A stretch of 9,313 nucleotides of DNA from Rhodanobacteraceae bacterium (GCA_025924775.1 JAICHS010000079.1:1-9313); one strand, 5' to 3'; shown: positions 1 through 7,430, numbered from the stretch's first letter. Numbers and translations: made by a program. The notes: generated by a model from the letters alone, not told the origin.

Positions 1-136
1 CCCCTCGCTACGCTCGGGGCCGGCCTATGGCCGTCCAGTCGTTCCCGACTAATTTGTCGCTGCGCTGCTCCCGTCCTGCCGCACTCGCGAACCGTTGCCA
101 ACCCCGCAACAAACCCACTGCGGCATCGCGAGGCTT
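1..136. other. Extragenic stretch without a recognisable gene
   Basis: No open reading frame here looks real: the frames crossing it carry no recognisable domain and are antisense to or run past sppA. The only structure seen is a short inverted repeat CGGCC-TAT-GGCCG (21-33), preceded by CCCC and GGGG runs flanking a CG-rich motif (1-19). It is probably the tail of a repeat-rich intergenic region cut by the window edge. Confidence 0.5.
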
Positions 137-180
137 CCCCATCCGCCCTCCGGGCACCTTCCCCCGCAAGCGGGGGAAGG
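137..180. repeat. Extragenic palindromic repeat (REP-like double hairpin) downstream of sppA
   Basis: A perfect inverted repeat has 11-bp arms CCTTCCCCCGC (157-167) and GCGGGGGAAGG (170-180) separated only by AA. Just left of it is a smaller hairpin, GCCC-TCC-GGGC (145-155). Read on the minus strand the block is a strong hairpin, then GTGCCCGGAGGGCGGAT, then a G run. This resembles a dispersed extragenic element I associate with GC-rich Xanthomonadales genomes; copy number cannot be seen here. It begins 13 nt beyond the sppA stop codon and no T tract follows on either strand. It is therefore more likely a REP-type repeat that may also act as a transcript-end stabiliser or Rho-dependent stop than a classical intrinsic terminator. 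Confidence 0.6.
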
Positions 181-193
181 AAACCGCCTGTGC

Positions 194-2044
194 CTACGGC
201 TGCAACCGGCAGAAACAGTACGCGTACTCCACCGGCTTACCGGGCTGCGCGTATTGCAGCCAGGCCAGTTCCGGCAGCAGCTTGGGTGCGACCAGCAACC
301 ACGACTGCGGCAGGTGCACGCCCAGCGACGACAGCACGCGCGCGGATGCACTGTCGCCGACGCCCAGGAAGAACCGCTGCAACGGGTTCAACGGCGGTTC
401 GAGGTAACGCACCGCGTAACGGTCGCCCAGTTTGGTGTCCTTGGCGGCCCAGGCGATGGCATCGTGCAGCCCACCCAGCTGGTCCACCAGCCCGCGTTCG
501 AGCGCCTGCGCACCTGACCACACCCGCCCCTGCGCGATGGCGTCGATGTCGGCATAACTTTTGCCGCGGGCCTTGGCCACGTTGCCGACGAACTGGCGGT
601 AGCCCCAGTCGATGCTGGCCTGGATCATCGGCGCCAGCGTCGGGTCCAGCGGCCGCCGGAAATCGAACGCGCCCGCCAGCGGCGTGGTGCCTTCGCCGGC
701 GGTGTTGATGCCGAGTTTTGCCAGGCCGTCCGAACCCGTGAAATACAGGCCGAAGATGCCGATGGAACCGGTGATGGTGTCGGGCTCGGCGAAGATGCGC
801 TTGGCATCCATCGAAATCCAGTAGCCGCCACTGGCCGCCATGTCGCCCATGGACACGACCACGGGTTTGCCCGCCTGTTCGGCCAGCACCACCTCGCGCC
901 GGATCTGTTCGGCCGCAAACGCCTCGCCGCCGGGCGAATCCACCCGCAGCACGATCGCGCGCACGTTGTGATCGGCGCGCGCGGCGCGGATCAGCGCCGC
1001 CGTGGAATCGCCTCCGATCTTGCCCGCGGGCTGCTTGCCGGAAACGATGTCGCCCTCGGCCACGATCACCGCGACCTGCGGCTTGCCGAGGCCGAGGTCG
1101 AGGGTCTGCGGCAGGTATTGCGCCAGGTTGACCGCGCGGAAACCGAGTCCGTTGTCGGCGACCACGCCGCCCTTCTGCATCAGCTTGACGACGTCCTCGC
1201 GGGTGGCGAGGCCATCCACCCAGTGCAGCTTCAATGCCAGTTGCGCGACGTCGCCGCTGGCCGCGGGGATTTCGACGGGCAGGTTGTCGATCTGCTGGCT
1301 CAGGGCAGCGGGATCAATGTGGCGCAGCTTGCCGACCTCGGCCAGCCAGGTGTTCCACAGTCCACCCATCCAGTACTTGTCGGCGGCAAGCGCGGCCTCG
1401 GAAGGCGCGTCGAGGATGAAGGGCTCGGCCGCGGACTTGAATTCGCCCACCCGAAACAGGTGCGCGCTGACGCCCAGCTTGTCCAGGAGGGTTTTGTAGT
1501 AGCTGCGATAGTCGGACAGGCCGGTGATGGAAATCGATCCCGCCGGATCCAGCAGCACCTGGTTGGCGTGCACCGCCAGCAGGTATTGCATCTGGCTGAA
1601 GCGGGTACCCCACGCAATCACCGGCTTGCCGGCCGCGCGGAAGCGGTCCAGCGCCGCGCCCACTTCCTCCAGCGCGCCCATGCCGCCAAACTGCAGCTTG
1701 GACGGATCCAGCAGGATCTTCGTGATGCGCGAATCGTGCGCGGCGTGGTCGACCGCGGCCACCAGGTCGCGCACCTGCACCTGTTCCGCGGAGCCGCCCG
1801 AGGCCCGTGCCAACGCGCGTGCGGCGGGGTCGACGCTGTATTGCTCCACCAGCATGCCGTCAGGTTGCAGCAGCAACACCGTGTTCGGTCCGACCTTCGG
1901 CGCGCCGCGCAGCGCCAGCCCCAGGACCAGCAGCAGGATGCCGAAGAACACGACGTTGATGATCACCAGCCGCGTGATGTTGATGCCGCGTCCGAGCGCC
2001 CGCACGAAGCGCGCGAAACCGCCGCGGGGTGGGTTGTCGGTCAT
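194..2044 (-). CDS. sppA: Signal peptide peptidase SppA, long (67 kDa-type) form
   Basis: Inner-membrane serine protease of family S49 that degrades signal peptides left in the membrane after protein export. The product is 616 aa, close to the long enterobacterial SppA. A positively charged N-terminus is followed by one membrane anchor (about residues 23-45, ITRLVIINVVFF...), then two tandem S49 domains. The catalytic lysine of the Ser/Lys dyad is in GEFKSAAEPF (K203) in the first domain. The nucleophile serine is in MAASGGYW (S405) in the second, preceded by RVDSPGG (368-374). These correspond to Lys209 and Ser409 of the E. coli enzyme. The ATG at 2044 is preferred to an in-frame TTG 24 nt upstream because GGGGA lies 8 nt before it and the protein then starts MTDNPP. 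The C-terminus carries an unexplained CFC motif six residues from the end. It lies 103 nt downstream of the MATE gene on the same strand, so they may be cotranscribed, though a separate -10-like site is present. Confidence 0.95.
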   Translation of the reverse strand: MTDNPPRGGFARFVRALGRGINITRLVIINVVFFGILLLVLGLALRGAPKVGPNTVLLLQPDGMLVEQYSVDPAARALARASGGSAEQVQVRDLVAAVDHAAHDSRITKILLDPSKLQFGGMGALEEVGAALDRFRAAGKPVIAWGTRFSQMQYLLAVHANQVLLDPAGSISITGLSDYRSYYKTLLDKLGVSAHLFRVGEFKSAAEPFILDAPSEAALAADKYWMGGLWNTWLAEVGKLRHIDPAALSQQIDNLPVEIPAASGDVAQLALKLHWVDGLATREDVVKLMQKGGVVADNGLGFRAVNLAQYLPQTLDLGLGKPQVAVIVAEGDIVSGKQPAGKIGGDSTAALIRAARADHNVRAIVLRVDSPGGEAFAAEQIRREVVLAEQAGKPVVVSMGDMAASGGYWISMDAKRIFAEPDTITGSIGIFGLYFTGSDGLAKLGINTAGEGTTPLAGAFDFRRPLDPTLAPMIQASIDWGYRQFVGNVAKARGKSYADIDAIAQGRVWSGAQALERGLVDQLGGLHDAIAWAAKDTKLGDRYAVRYLEPPLNPLQRFFLGVGDSASARVLSSLGVHLPQSWLLVAPKLLPELAWLQYAQPGKPVEYAYCFCRLQP

Positions 2045-2082
2045 GCCTGCGATCCCCGGTCCATGCAATCAAGCGTAGCGGA

Positions 2083-2088
2083 ATTATT
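2083..2088 (-). promoter_or_regulatory. Possible -10 element for sppA
   Basis: On the minus strand AATAAT (5 of 6 matches to TATAAT) stands out in GC-rich DNA 39 nt upstream of the sppA ATG. No convincing -35 is found at 16-18 nt spacing, so this is a weak call. Further upstream is a short palindrome GGGGATTCCCC (about 2113-2123) in the same intergenic gap. Confidence 0.25.
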
Positions 2089-2147
2089 GCGAGCTTCCAT
2101 GCTCGTCGCTCGGGGGATTCCCCTGGCGAGTACCCGCCCGATGGTCA

Positions 2148-3578
2148 TCAGGCGCCGGAACGGCCATCCGTGGCGTGACCTGCCACAACCGCCGCCTCGA
2201 CTTGGGTCAAGGCAAACCGCCGCCAGCCATCGCCGCGCGTCTGCGATACCCAGCGCGCCAGCAACAGGACGGCCGCCGCGGTCAGGCCCGCGATCATGCC
2301 GACCCACATGCCGCGCACGCCCATGCCCGCGCCGAACGTCAGCCAGGCACCGGTCGGCATGCCCACCACCCAGTACGCGAAGGCGGTGATCAGCATCGGC
2401 ATGCGGGTGTCTTTCAAACCGCGCAAGGCGCCGTTCGACACCACCTGGATCCCGTCGGAAAACTGGAAGATGCCGGCCAGGATCAACAGCTGCGCCGCCA
2501 GCGCGATGACCTTGGCGTCGCCCGAGTAGATGTGCGCGATCGCGTGCGGCAGCGTGAACATCAGGGTGGCTGAAACGGCCTGCGTCAGCAGCGCCAGCAC
2601 CATGCCGCTGAAGCCGGCGTAGCGCACCGCGCTGGCATCGCCCCGGCCGGCGGCGTTGCCCACCCGCACCGTCACCGCGAGCGCAAGGCCCAGCGGCAGC
2701 ATGAAGGTGACCGAGGACACGTTGATCGCGATCTGGTGGCCGTCGATCGCGACGGTGCCGAGGCGGCTGATCAGGAGCGCCGAGAACACGAACAGGCCAG
2801 CCTCCATCAGCAGCGTTATCGCCATCGGCACCCCGATCCACAACAGCTGGCGCAACGCGTGCCAGTCGGGGCGCTCCATCCGCGCGAACAGATCCAGGTC
2901 GCGGAAGCGTTTGCCGAATTTCAGGTAGGCCATGAAGGCCAGCAACTGCAGCCACAACGCCAGTGCGTTGGCGATGCCGCTGCCGCGCGCGCCCAGCGCC
3001 GGAAACCCGAACTTGCCGTAGATCATGATCCAGTCCAGCGGCACCAGTACCGCCAGCCCGAACATGCCGAACAGCATCGTCGGCCGCGTCCAGCTGGTGC
3101 CCTCACAGAGGCCACGCAGCGCGAAATACCCGCACAACCCGGGCGCGCCCCAGCTCAACGCGTGCAGGAACGCCTGCACGTCGGCGGTCAGCGCCGGATC
3201 GACGCCAATCACGCGCAACAACGGCCCGGCATGGCGCGCGCCGAACCACAGCAGTACCGACAGGCCGGCCGCCAGCCACAGCGCCTGCCGGAACAGCGGC
3301 CCGATCTCACCCCGGCGATTGGCGCCATCCAGCTGCGCCACCGACGGCGACAGCGCCATCATCACGCCGACCGCGCTGACCAGGCCCAGCACCCACACGT
3401 TGGCGCCCACCGCGACCGCGGCCAGGGTGTGCGCATCGAAATGGCCAGCCAGTGCGACGTCCACCGCGCTCATGCCGACCGCAGACAGCTGCCCGGCAAT
3501 CAGCGGCAACGCCAATTTCACCGTCGCACGAAGCTCGCGTGCAAACCGCGCACGGTCCAAGGCTAAAATCGAGAGCAT
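2148..3578 (-). CDS. MATE family multidrug efflux transporter, NorM-type
   Basis: Inner-membrane antiporter that uses the Na+ or H+ gradient to export cationic drugs and metabolites; the substrate here is unknown. The product is 476 aa, the usual length for 12 membrane helices in two 6-helix halves. NorM-type signatures are visible: VDVALAGHF with an acidic residue in helix 1 (D40), the PLDWIMIYGKFGFPALG segment (180-196), LLMEAGLFVFSALLISRLG (257-274) with E259, FMLPLGLALAVTVRVGN (292-308), and QFSDGIQ (372-378) with D375. D40, E259 and D375 line up with Asp36, Glu255 and Asp371, the cation-site residues of Vibrio cholerae NorM. The ATG at 3578 (MLSILALDRA) gives the normal short N-terminus; upstream in-frame codons to 3671 would add an unconserved 31-residue tail and overlap the divergent gene. 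No strong ribosome binding site is seen. Confidence 0.93.
   Translation of the reverse strand: MLSILALDRARFARELRATVKLALPLIAGQLSAVGMSAVDVALAGHFDAHTLAAVAVGANVWVLGLVSAVGVMMALSPSVAQLDGANRRGEIGPLFRQALWLAAGLSVLLWFGARHAGPLLRVIGVDPALTADVQAFLHALSWGAPGLCGYFALRGLCEGTSWTRPTMLFGMFGLAVLVPLDWIMIYGKFGFPALGARGSGIANALALWLQLLAFMAYLKFGKRFRDLDLFARMERPDWHALRQLLWIGVPMAITLLMEAGLFVFSALLISRLGTVAIDGHQIAINVSSVTFMLPLGLALAVTVRVGNAAGRGDASAVRYAGFSGMVLALLTQAVSATLMFTLPHAIAHIYSGDAKVIALAAQLLILAGIFQFSDGIQVVSNGALRGLKDTRMPMLITAFAYWVVGMPTGAWLTFGAGMGVRGMWVGMIAGLTAAAVLLLARWVSQTRGDGWRRFALTQVEAAVVAGHATDGRSGA
3564..3569 (+). promoter_or_regulatory. Possible -10 element (TAAAAT) for the DUF3667 gene
   Basis: TAAAAT (5 of 6 matches to TATAAT) lies 22 nt upstream of the ATG at 3592, inside the first codons of the divergent MATE gene. 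Transcription would begin near 3576, giving a leader of about 15 nt. No good -35 hexamer is visible at normal spacing, so support is limited to the hexamer and its position. Confidence 0.35.
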
Positions 3579-3591
3579 TGCGGGAAACCCG

Positions 3592-4602
3592 ATGAAACCA
3601 GACCCTTCGCCAACACCCGCCAACCCGCCTGCCGCGGCCTGCGAGAACTGCGGCGCGCCGTTGTACGGCAAATATTGCTATGCCTGCGGCCAGCCGCGCA
3701 CCGGCATGGTGCGGCATTTCAGCAGCATCCTTTCCGATGTTGCCGACAGCGTGTTGAACATCGACGAGCGGGTCTTCAAGACCCTGCTGCCATTGTACCT
3801 GCGGCCCGGCAAACTCACGCTGGATTATTTCGCCGGCAAGCGCGCGCGCTACGTCACGCCGTTCCGGCTGGTGTTTTTCCTGGCCATCATCGCGTTCTTC
3901 GCGCTGCAGGTCAGTCTCAGGATCGGGATGGAGCACGCGCCCATCGTCGCGGGTGCGGCGAACACCACGGCCACGGCGCCCGCGACCGCCAAGCCCGACA
4001 CGCACTTCACGGACAACGGCATCCAGATCAATGGCAAGACCGTGTGGGATGGCCGCGGCCACGTCCTCAAGGTCACCTGGCTGCCCGGCGTCGCCAACGA
4101 CTGGCTCAACAACCTGGTCGGCAACGCACGCGCCAACCTGCATCACTTCACCTCGGGCAATCCCGAGGAAATGAAGGCCGAGTCGCGCCGCCTGGTCGCA
4201 GGCATGCTCGCCGTCGCACCTACCGTGCTGTTCGTGATGCTGCCGGTGTTCGCACTGCTGCTGAAGTTCTTCTACCTGTTCAAGCACCGGTTGTACATGG
4301 AGCACCTGATCGTGGCGATGCACAGCCACGCCTTCCTGATGCTGTCGATCCTGGTGTTGCTGGCGATCACGGCCCTGCGCGGCGCGCTGCCGGCGTCACC
4401 TTGGCTCACGATCCCGCTGACGATCCTGCTGGATGCCACCTGGGCGTGGATGCTGGCCTACCTGTTCGTGATGCAAAAGCGGGTGTATCGGCAGGGCTGG
4501 TTCATGACCACCATGAAGTTCACCGGCATCGGCTGCTGCTACACGGTGCTGCTGGTTTTCGGAACGATGATCGCGGCGCTGGCGAGCCTGACCGACGCAT
4601 GA
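3592..4602 (+). CDS. DUF3667 family membrane protein with N-terminal zinc ribbon
   Basis: Protein of unknown function, 336 aa. The N-terminus has a four-cysteine zinc ribbon, C17-x2-C20 ... C29-x2-C32 (CENCG and CYACGQ), then a soluble helix region. Next comes the family's conserved stretch YLRPGKLTLDYF...KRARYVTPFRL (69-93), leading into the first membrane segment (about 91-109). A polar loop rich in Ala and Thr (115-200) follows, then four more hydrophobic segments (about 203-226, 244-263, 272-294, 311-331). This layout of zinc ribbon, 'RPGK...YV.PFRL' motif and multiple helices is what defines DUF3667. The ATG at 3592 is chosen because it precedes the zinc ribbon by 16 residues, has GGGAA a few nt upstream, and any earlier start would run into the MATE coding sequence. 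Its TGA overlaps the next gene's ATG in an ATGA, so the two are almost certainly translationally coupled. The function cannot be deduced. Confidence 0.9.
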   Translation: MKPDPSPTPANPPAAACENCGAPLYGKYCYACGQPRTGMVRHFSSILSDVADSVLNIDERVFKTLLPLYLRPGKLTLDYFAGKRARYVTPFRLVFFLAIIAFFALQVSLRIGMEHAPIVAGAANTTATAPATAKPDTHFTDNGIQINGKTVWDGRGHVLKVTWLPGVANDWLNNLVGNARANLHHFTSGNPEEMKAESRRLVAGMLAVAPTVLFVMLPVFALLLKFFYLFKHRLYMEHLIVAMHSHAFLMLSILVLLAITALRGALPASPWLTIPLTILLDATWAWMLAYLFVMQKRVYRQGWFMTTMKFTGIGCCYTVLLVFGTMIAALASLTDA

Positions 4603-4901
4603 TCGTGTATGCCGTCGAGCTTGAAATGGCGGCGGCTTTACGCAGCGAATACCTCGCCTGGCTGCGCGGCCACGTGGGCGAGATGCTGGCGCTGCCGGGC
4701 TTTCTCGATGCCAGCCTTTGGGTCCGCCGCGAGCCGCCGCCGGCGCCTGGAAGGTGGGTCGTCTGTGTGCATTACCGGCTGCGGGATCGGGCGGCCTTCG
4801 AGGGCTATCTTGCCGACCACGCCGGCCGCATGCGGGCGGCCGGCCTGGCCCGCTTCGGCGGGCAGGTGCGAGCCTCCCGACAAGTGCTGGAATCGCCGTG
4901 A
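4599..4901 (+). CDS. DUF4286 family protein (small alpha/beta-barrel type)
   Basis: A 100-residue cytoplasmic protein with no signal peptide or membrane segment. It starts MIVYAVELEM, continues with a helix containing YLAWLRGHVGEMLALPGF, then a strand pair (ASLWVRR, WVVCVHYRL) and a second helix with a terminal RFGGQV-x-ASRQVL segment. This pattern matches DUF4286, which resembles the dimeric alpha/beta-barrel (antibiotic-biosynthesis-monooxygenase-like) fold; no catalytic residue can be assigned. The start ATG overlaps the stop of the DUF3667 gene by 4 nt (ATGA) and has no ribosome binding site of its own at proper distance, implying translational coupling. In the window it is the last gene of a two-gene unit. 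Confidence 0.88.
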   Translation: MIVYAVELEMAAALRSEYLAWLRGHVGEMLALPGFLDASLWVRREPPPAPGRWVVCVHYRLRDRAAFEGYLADHAGRMRAAGLARFGGQVRASRQVLESP

Positions 4902-5002
4902 ACGCGCGCTGCGGCCGGCTGTTGTGCACAGCGGCAAACGGCCGGGCCAGGCCGTCGGCCGTTGGCGCAAAATTTGTCGGAAACCTGGAGAAGCCACGCA
5001 AC

Positions 5003-5047
5003 AACCATTTGAAAATAAAGGCAATAATCAAGTGATGAAATTTTCAC
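5003..5047. other. AT-rich block in priA upstream region
   Basis: About 73 percent A+T within otherwise strongly GC-rich DNA. It includes a near-palindrome TGAAA-T-TTTCA (5036-5046 region) and a TTGAAA hexamer (5009-5014) that could serve as a -35, but no matching -10 is found at 16-18 nt. It could be an easily melted element paired with the DnaA boxes 66 bp downstream, or promoter/UP-like sequence for priA. Confidence 0.45.
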
Positions 5048-5112
5048 CAACCCGTGCGGCAGGCCGTCCCGATGAGCCTTGGACGGCGCTTGCACGCCGC
5101 CCGTCCACAACC

Positions 5113-5135
5113 TTATCCACAGCATTTGTGGATAA
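5113..5135. promoter_or_regulatory. Inverted pair of consensus DnaA boxes
   Basis: TTATCCACA on the plus strand (5113-5121) and the same 9-mer on the minus strand (seen as TGTGGATAA, 5127-5135) face each other across 5 bp. Both match the strongest known DnaA box exactly. The pair lies 72 bp upstream of the priA start codon. It can also form a 9-bp hairpin with a 5-nt loop in RNA, but no T tract follows on either strand, so a terminator role is unlikely. Known DnaA-regulated promoters in other bacteria use similarly placed boxes; control of priA is inference. Confidence 0.75.
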
Positions 5136-5207
5136 ACGTAAAACCGTCCGTGGGTCATTGGTTTATGTCGCGTTCCTGCAAACCATCGCAACAACCCGCG
5201 CTAACTG

Positions 5208-7409
5208 ATGAACGCTGCGCGGCAATCCGACCCCACACCCGCGATCCTGCGGGTCGTACTGCCGCTGCCACTGCCGCAGACGTTCGACTATCTGTCGAAC
5301 GGGTGGACAGTGCCGGTGGGTGCACGCGTGCGGGTACCGTTCGGCCGCAGCCATCGCATCGGCGTGGTGGTCGAGACGACCGATGAGGCCGACGTCGATC
5401 GCGCGCGCCTGAAACCCGTCGACGCGCTGCTGGATGCCGAACCCCTGATTGACCCCGGACTGCTGGCCGACCTGCACCGTGCCGCCGATTATTGGTGCGG
5501 AGCATTCGGCGACGTGGTGTTCGGCGCACTGCCGCTGGCGCTACGCGATGGACACGCCACCACCGACTTTGCCGAGCAAGCTTGGCGCGCCACCCAGGCC
5601 GGCACCGCCGCGCGCGACGCACGCTCGCGCCGCGGCGGTTCCGCCGCGCTGCTGACGACGCTGGGCGATGCGACCTTGTCCGCCAGCGAACTGGATACGC
5701 TGCTGCCGGGCTGGCGCGCCGCGGCGCGGCGGCTGGTCGCGGCGGGCCTGGTGGCGTGCGTGGCGCCGCCGGCCACCGCACCGCGCACCCGCGAAGGCGC
5801 GGCACCCGTGCTGAACGACGAACAGGCCGATGCCCTGGCTTCGATCCTGTCCGCCGGTACGGGCTTCCACCCGTTCCTGCTGCATGGCGTCACCGGCAGC
5901 GGCAAGACCGAAATCTACCTGCGGCTCACCGAGCGCATGCTGCAGCAGGGCCGCCAGACGCTGTGGCTGGTGCCCGAAATCGGACTGGTGCCGCAGGCGT
6001 TGCGCCGGCTGCGCGCACGCTTCGACGCGCGCATTGCCGTCCTGCATTCCAACCTCGCCGAAGGCGAACGCGCACGCGCCTGGCTGGAAGCCCGCGCAGG
6101 CGCCGCGGCCATTGTGCTGGGGACGCGCTCGGCGGTGTTCGCGCCGTTGCCGCGGCCCGGCCTGATCGTGGTGGACGAGGAACACGATGCCTCGTACAAG
6201 CAGCAAGACGGATTTCGCTACCACGCGCGCGACTTCGCGCTGCTGCGCGCGCAATCCCTCGACGTGCCGATCGTGCTGGGCAGCGCCACGCCTTCGCTGG
6301 AAACGCTGGCGAACGTCGAGGCCGGGCGCTACGTACGCCTGCGCCTGCATCACCGTGCGCGCGCGCAGCCGGCGTCGCCAGTGCACGTGCTGGACCTGCG
6401 CGGGCTCAAGCTGGCGCATGGCCTGTCACCGGCGCTGCTGGAAGCGCTGGACGCGTGCATCGCGCGCGGCGAGCAGGCGCTGGTGTTCAAGAATCGGCGT
6501 GGCTACGCCCCGGTGTTGCTGTGCCACGCCTGCGGCTGGCACGCGGCCTGCCCGAACTGCGAAAAGCCACTGACGCTGTATCGCGGTCGTCGCCAACTGT
6601 TGTGCCATCACTGCGGCCACACCGAACGCGCGCCAGAGGCCTGTCCGCACTGCGGCGCCACGGCGTTGATTCCGCAAGGTCAGGGCACCGAGCGCCTCGA
6701 GGAAGCCCTGGTCGCCCGCTACCCGGACGTGCCGGTGTTGCGCGTGGATCGCGAAAGCACGCGCCAGCGCAACGCGTTCGGCAAGCTGCTCGACCGCCTT
6801 GCCGATGGCAAGCCCGCGATCCTGGTGGGCACGCAGATACTCGCCAAGGGCCACGACCTGCCCAACCTCACACTGGTTGCCATCGTGGGCGTGGACGAGG
6901 GCCTGCACAGCGTCGACTTCCATGCCGGCGAGCGGCTGGCGCAACTGATCGTGCAGGTCGCCGGCCGCGCCGGACGCGCGGACAAGCCCGGCAGCGTGTG
7001 GCTGCAAACCCACGAACCGGATCACCCGCTGCTGGCAACCCTGTTGCAAGGCGGCTATGACGCCGCGGCCGCGCTGCAGATGGGCGAACGCCTGGCGTCG
7101 AGCCTGCCGCCGTTCGCGCACCTCGCGCTGCTGCGGGCAGAAAGTGCCCGACACGATGCGCTGGATGCGTTCATGGCCGCGGCGCGGGACGCGCTCGGAC
7201 GCCCCGTTGGCGGCCTGCGCATCAACGGACCGATCGCCGCGCCCATGCCATTGCGCGCCGGCCGCCATCGTGCGCAACTGCTGCTGGAATCCCCGCAACG
7301 TCCCGCGTTGCGCCAGGTGTTGGCGGCGTGGTGGCCGCGGCTGCACGCGCTGCCGCAACCGCGCGGCTTGCGCTGGTCGCTGGACGTCGATCCGGTGGAT
7401 TTGTATTGA
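5208..7409 (+). CDS. priA: Primosomal replication-restart helicase PriA (N')
   Basis: Superfamily 2 3'-to-5' DNA helicase that recognises stalled or collapsed forks and loads the replisome through PriB/DnaT or PriC and DnaB. The product is 733 aa, full length (E. coli 732). The N-terminal 3'-DNA-binding domain begins ILRVVLPLPLPQTFDYL (residues 13-29). The helicase core has Walker A GVTGSGKT (227-234), Walker B DEEH (323-326), GSATPS (358-363) and motif VI QVAGRAGR (583-590). The zinc-binding insert contains eight cysteines at 439, 442, 448, 451, 466, 469, 479 and 482, spaced exactly as in E. coli PriA. The C-terminal domain ends DVDPVDLY. The ATG at 5208 is certain as the first usable start because a TAA lies in frame two codons earlier; the ribosome binding site is poor, suggesting low expression. 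It is monocistronic here: rpoH converges from the other side. Confidence 0.97.
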   Translation: MNAARQSDPTPAILRVVLPLPLPQTFDYLSNGWTVPVGARVRVPFGRSHRIGVVVETTDEADVDRARLKPVDALLDAEPLIDPGLLADLHRAADYWCGAFGDVVFGALPLALRDGHATTDFAEQAWRATQAGTAARDARSRRGGSAALLTTLGDATLSASELDTLLPGWRAAARRLVAAGLVACVAPPATAPRTREGAAPVLNDEQADALASILSAGTGFHPFLLHGVTGSGKTEIYLRLTERMLQQGRQTLWLVPEIGLVPQALRRLRARFDARIAVLHSNLAEGERARAWLEARAGAAAIVLGTRSAVFAPLPRPGLIVVDEEHDASYKQQDGFRYHARDFALLRAQSLDVPIVLGSATPSLETLANVEAGRYVRLRLHHRARAQPASPVHVLDLRGLKLAHGLSPALLEALDACIARGEQALVFKNRRGYAPVLLCHACGWHAACPNCEKPLTLYRGRRQLLCHHCGHTERAPEACPHCGATALIPQGQGTERLEEALVARYPDVPVLRVDRESTRQRNAFGKLLDRLADGKPAILVGTQILAKGHDLPNLTLVAIVGVDEGLHSVDFHAGERLAQLIVQVAGRAGRADKPGSVWLQTHEPDHPLLATLLQGGYDAAAALQMGERLASSLPPFAHLALLRAESARHDALDAFMAAARDALGRPVGGLRINGPIAAPMPLRAGRHRAQLLLESPQRPALRQVLAAWWPRLHALPQPRGLRWSLDVDPVDLY

Positions 7410-7430
7410 AGTCGGAAGCCGGAAAGCGAA

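Larger units (their letters stand above)
4902..5207. other. 306-bp intergenic region upstream of priA
   Basis: No gene is supported here. Contents in order: a TTGTGCACA motif (4922-4930), one mismatch from the relaxed DnaA box TTATNCACA; an inverted repeat AACGGCC ... GGCCGTT (4937-4943 and 4957-4963), a possible weak terminator for the DUF4286 unit without a clear T tract; an AT-rich block at 5003-5047 (33 of 45 bases A or T); and an inverted pair of perfect DnaA boxes (5113-5135). I do not see an unambiguous sigma-70 promoter for priA, although one must lie here unless priA is read from the upstream unit. Confidence 0.7.

Noticed and set aside
2045..2068. Upstream TTG start for sppA adding eight residues
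   Set aside because: The ATG at 2044 has a better placed GGGGA and gives the expected short N-terminus before the membrane anchor.
968..2389. Long plus-strand open reading frame (473 codons) opposite sppA and the MATE gene 3' end
   Set aside because: Composition is dominated by Arg, Gln, Ala and His with no domain; it is the antisense shadow expected in GC-rich DNA over a well-supported SppA.
3579..3671. Upstream extension of the MATE protein by 31 residues
   Set aside because: The extra residues do not look like a MATE N-terminus and overlap the coding start of the divergent DUF3667 gene; the ATG at 3578 gives the normal length.
5113..5135. Inverted DnaA boxes read as an intrinsic terminator for the DUF4286 unit
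   Set aside because: The 9-bp stem is AT-containing and no T tract follows on either strand; both arms match the DnaA box exactly, a better explanation.
4902..5207. Chromosomal origin oriC at the DnaA boxes
   Set aside because: Only two perfect boxes, no dnaA, dnaN, rpmH or mnmG nearby; a regulatory or titration site is more likely without skew data.
5492..7060. Plus-strand open reading frame in another frame inside priA
   Set aside because: Arg-rich shadow frame of PriA, which has all helicase motifs and zinc cysteines in its own frame.
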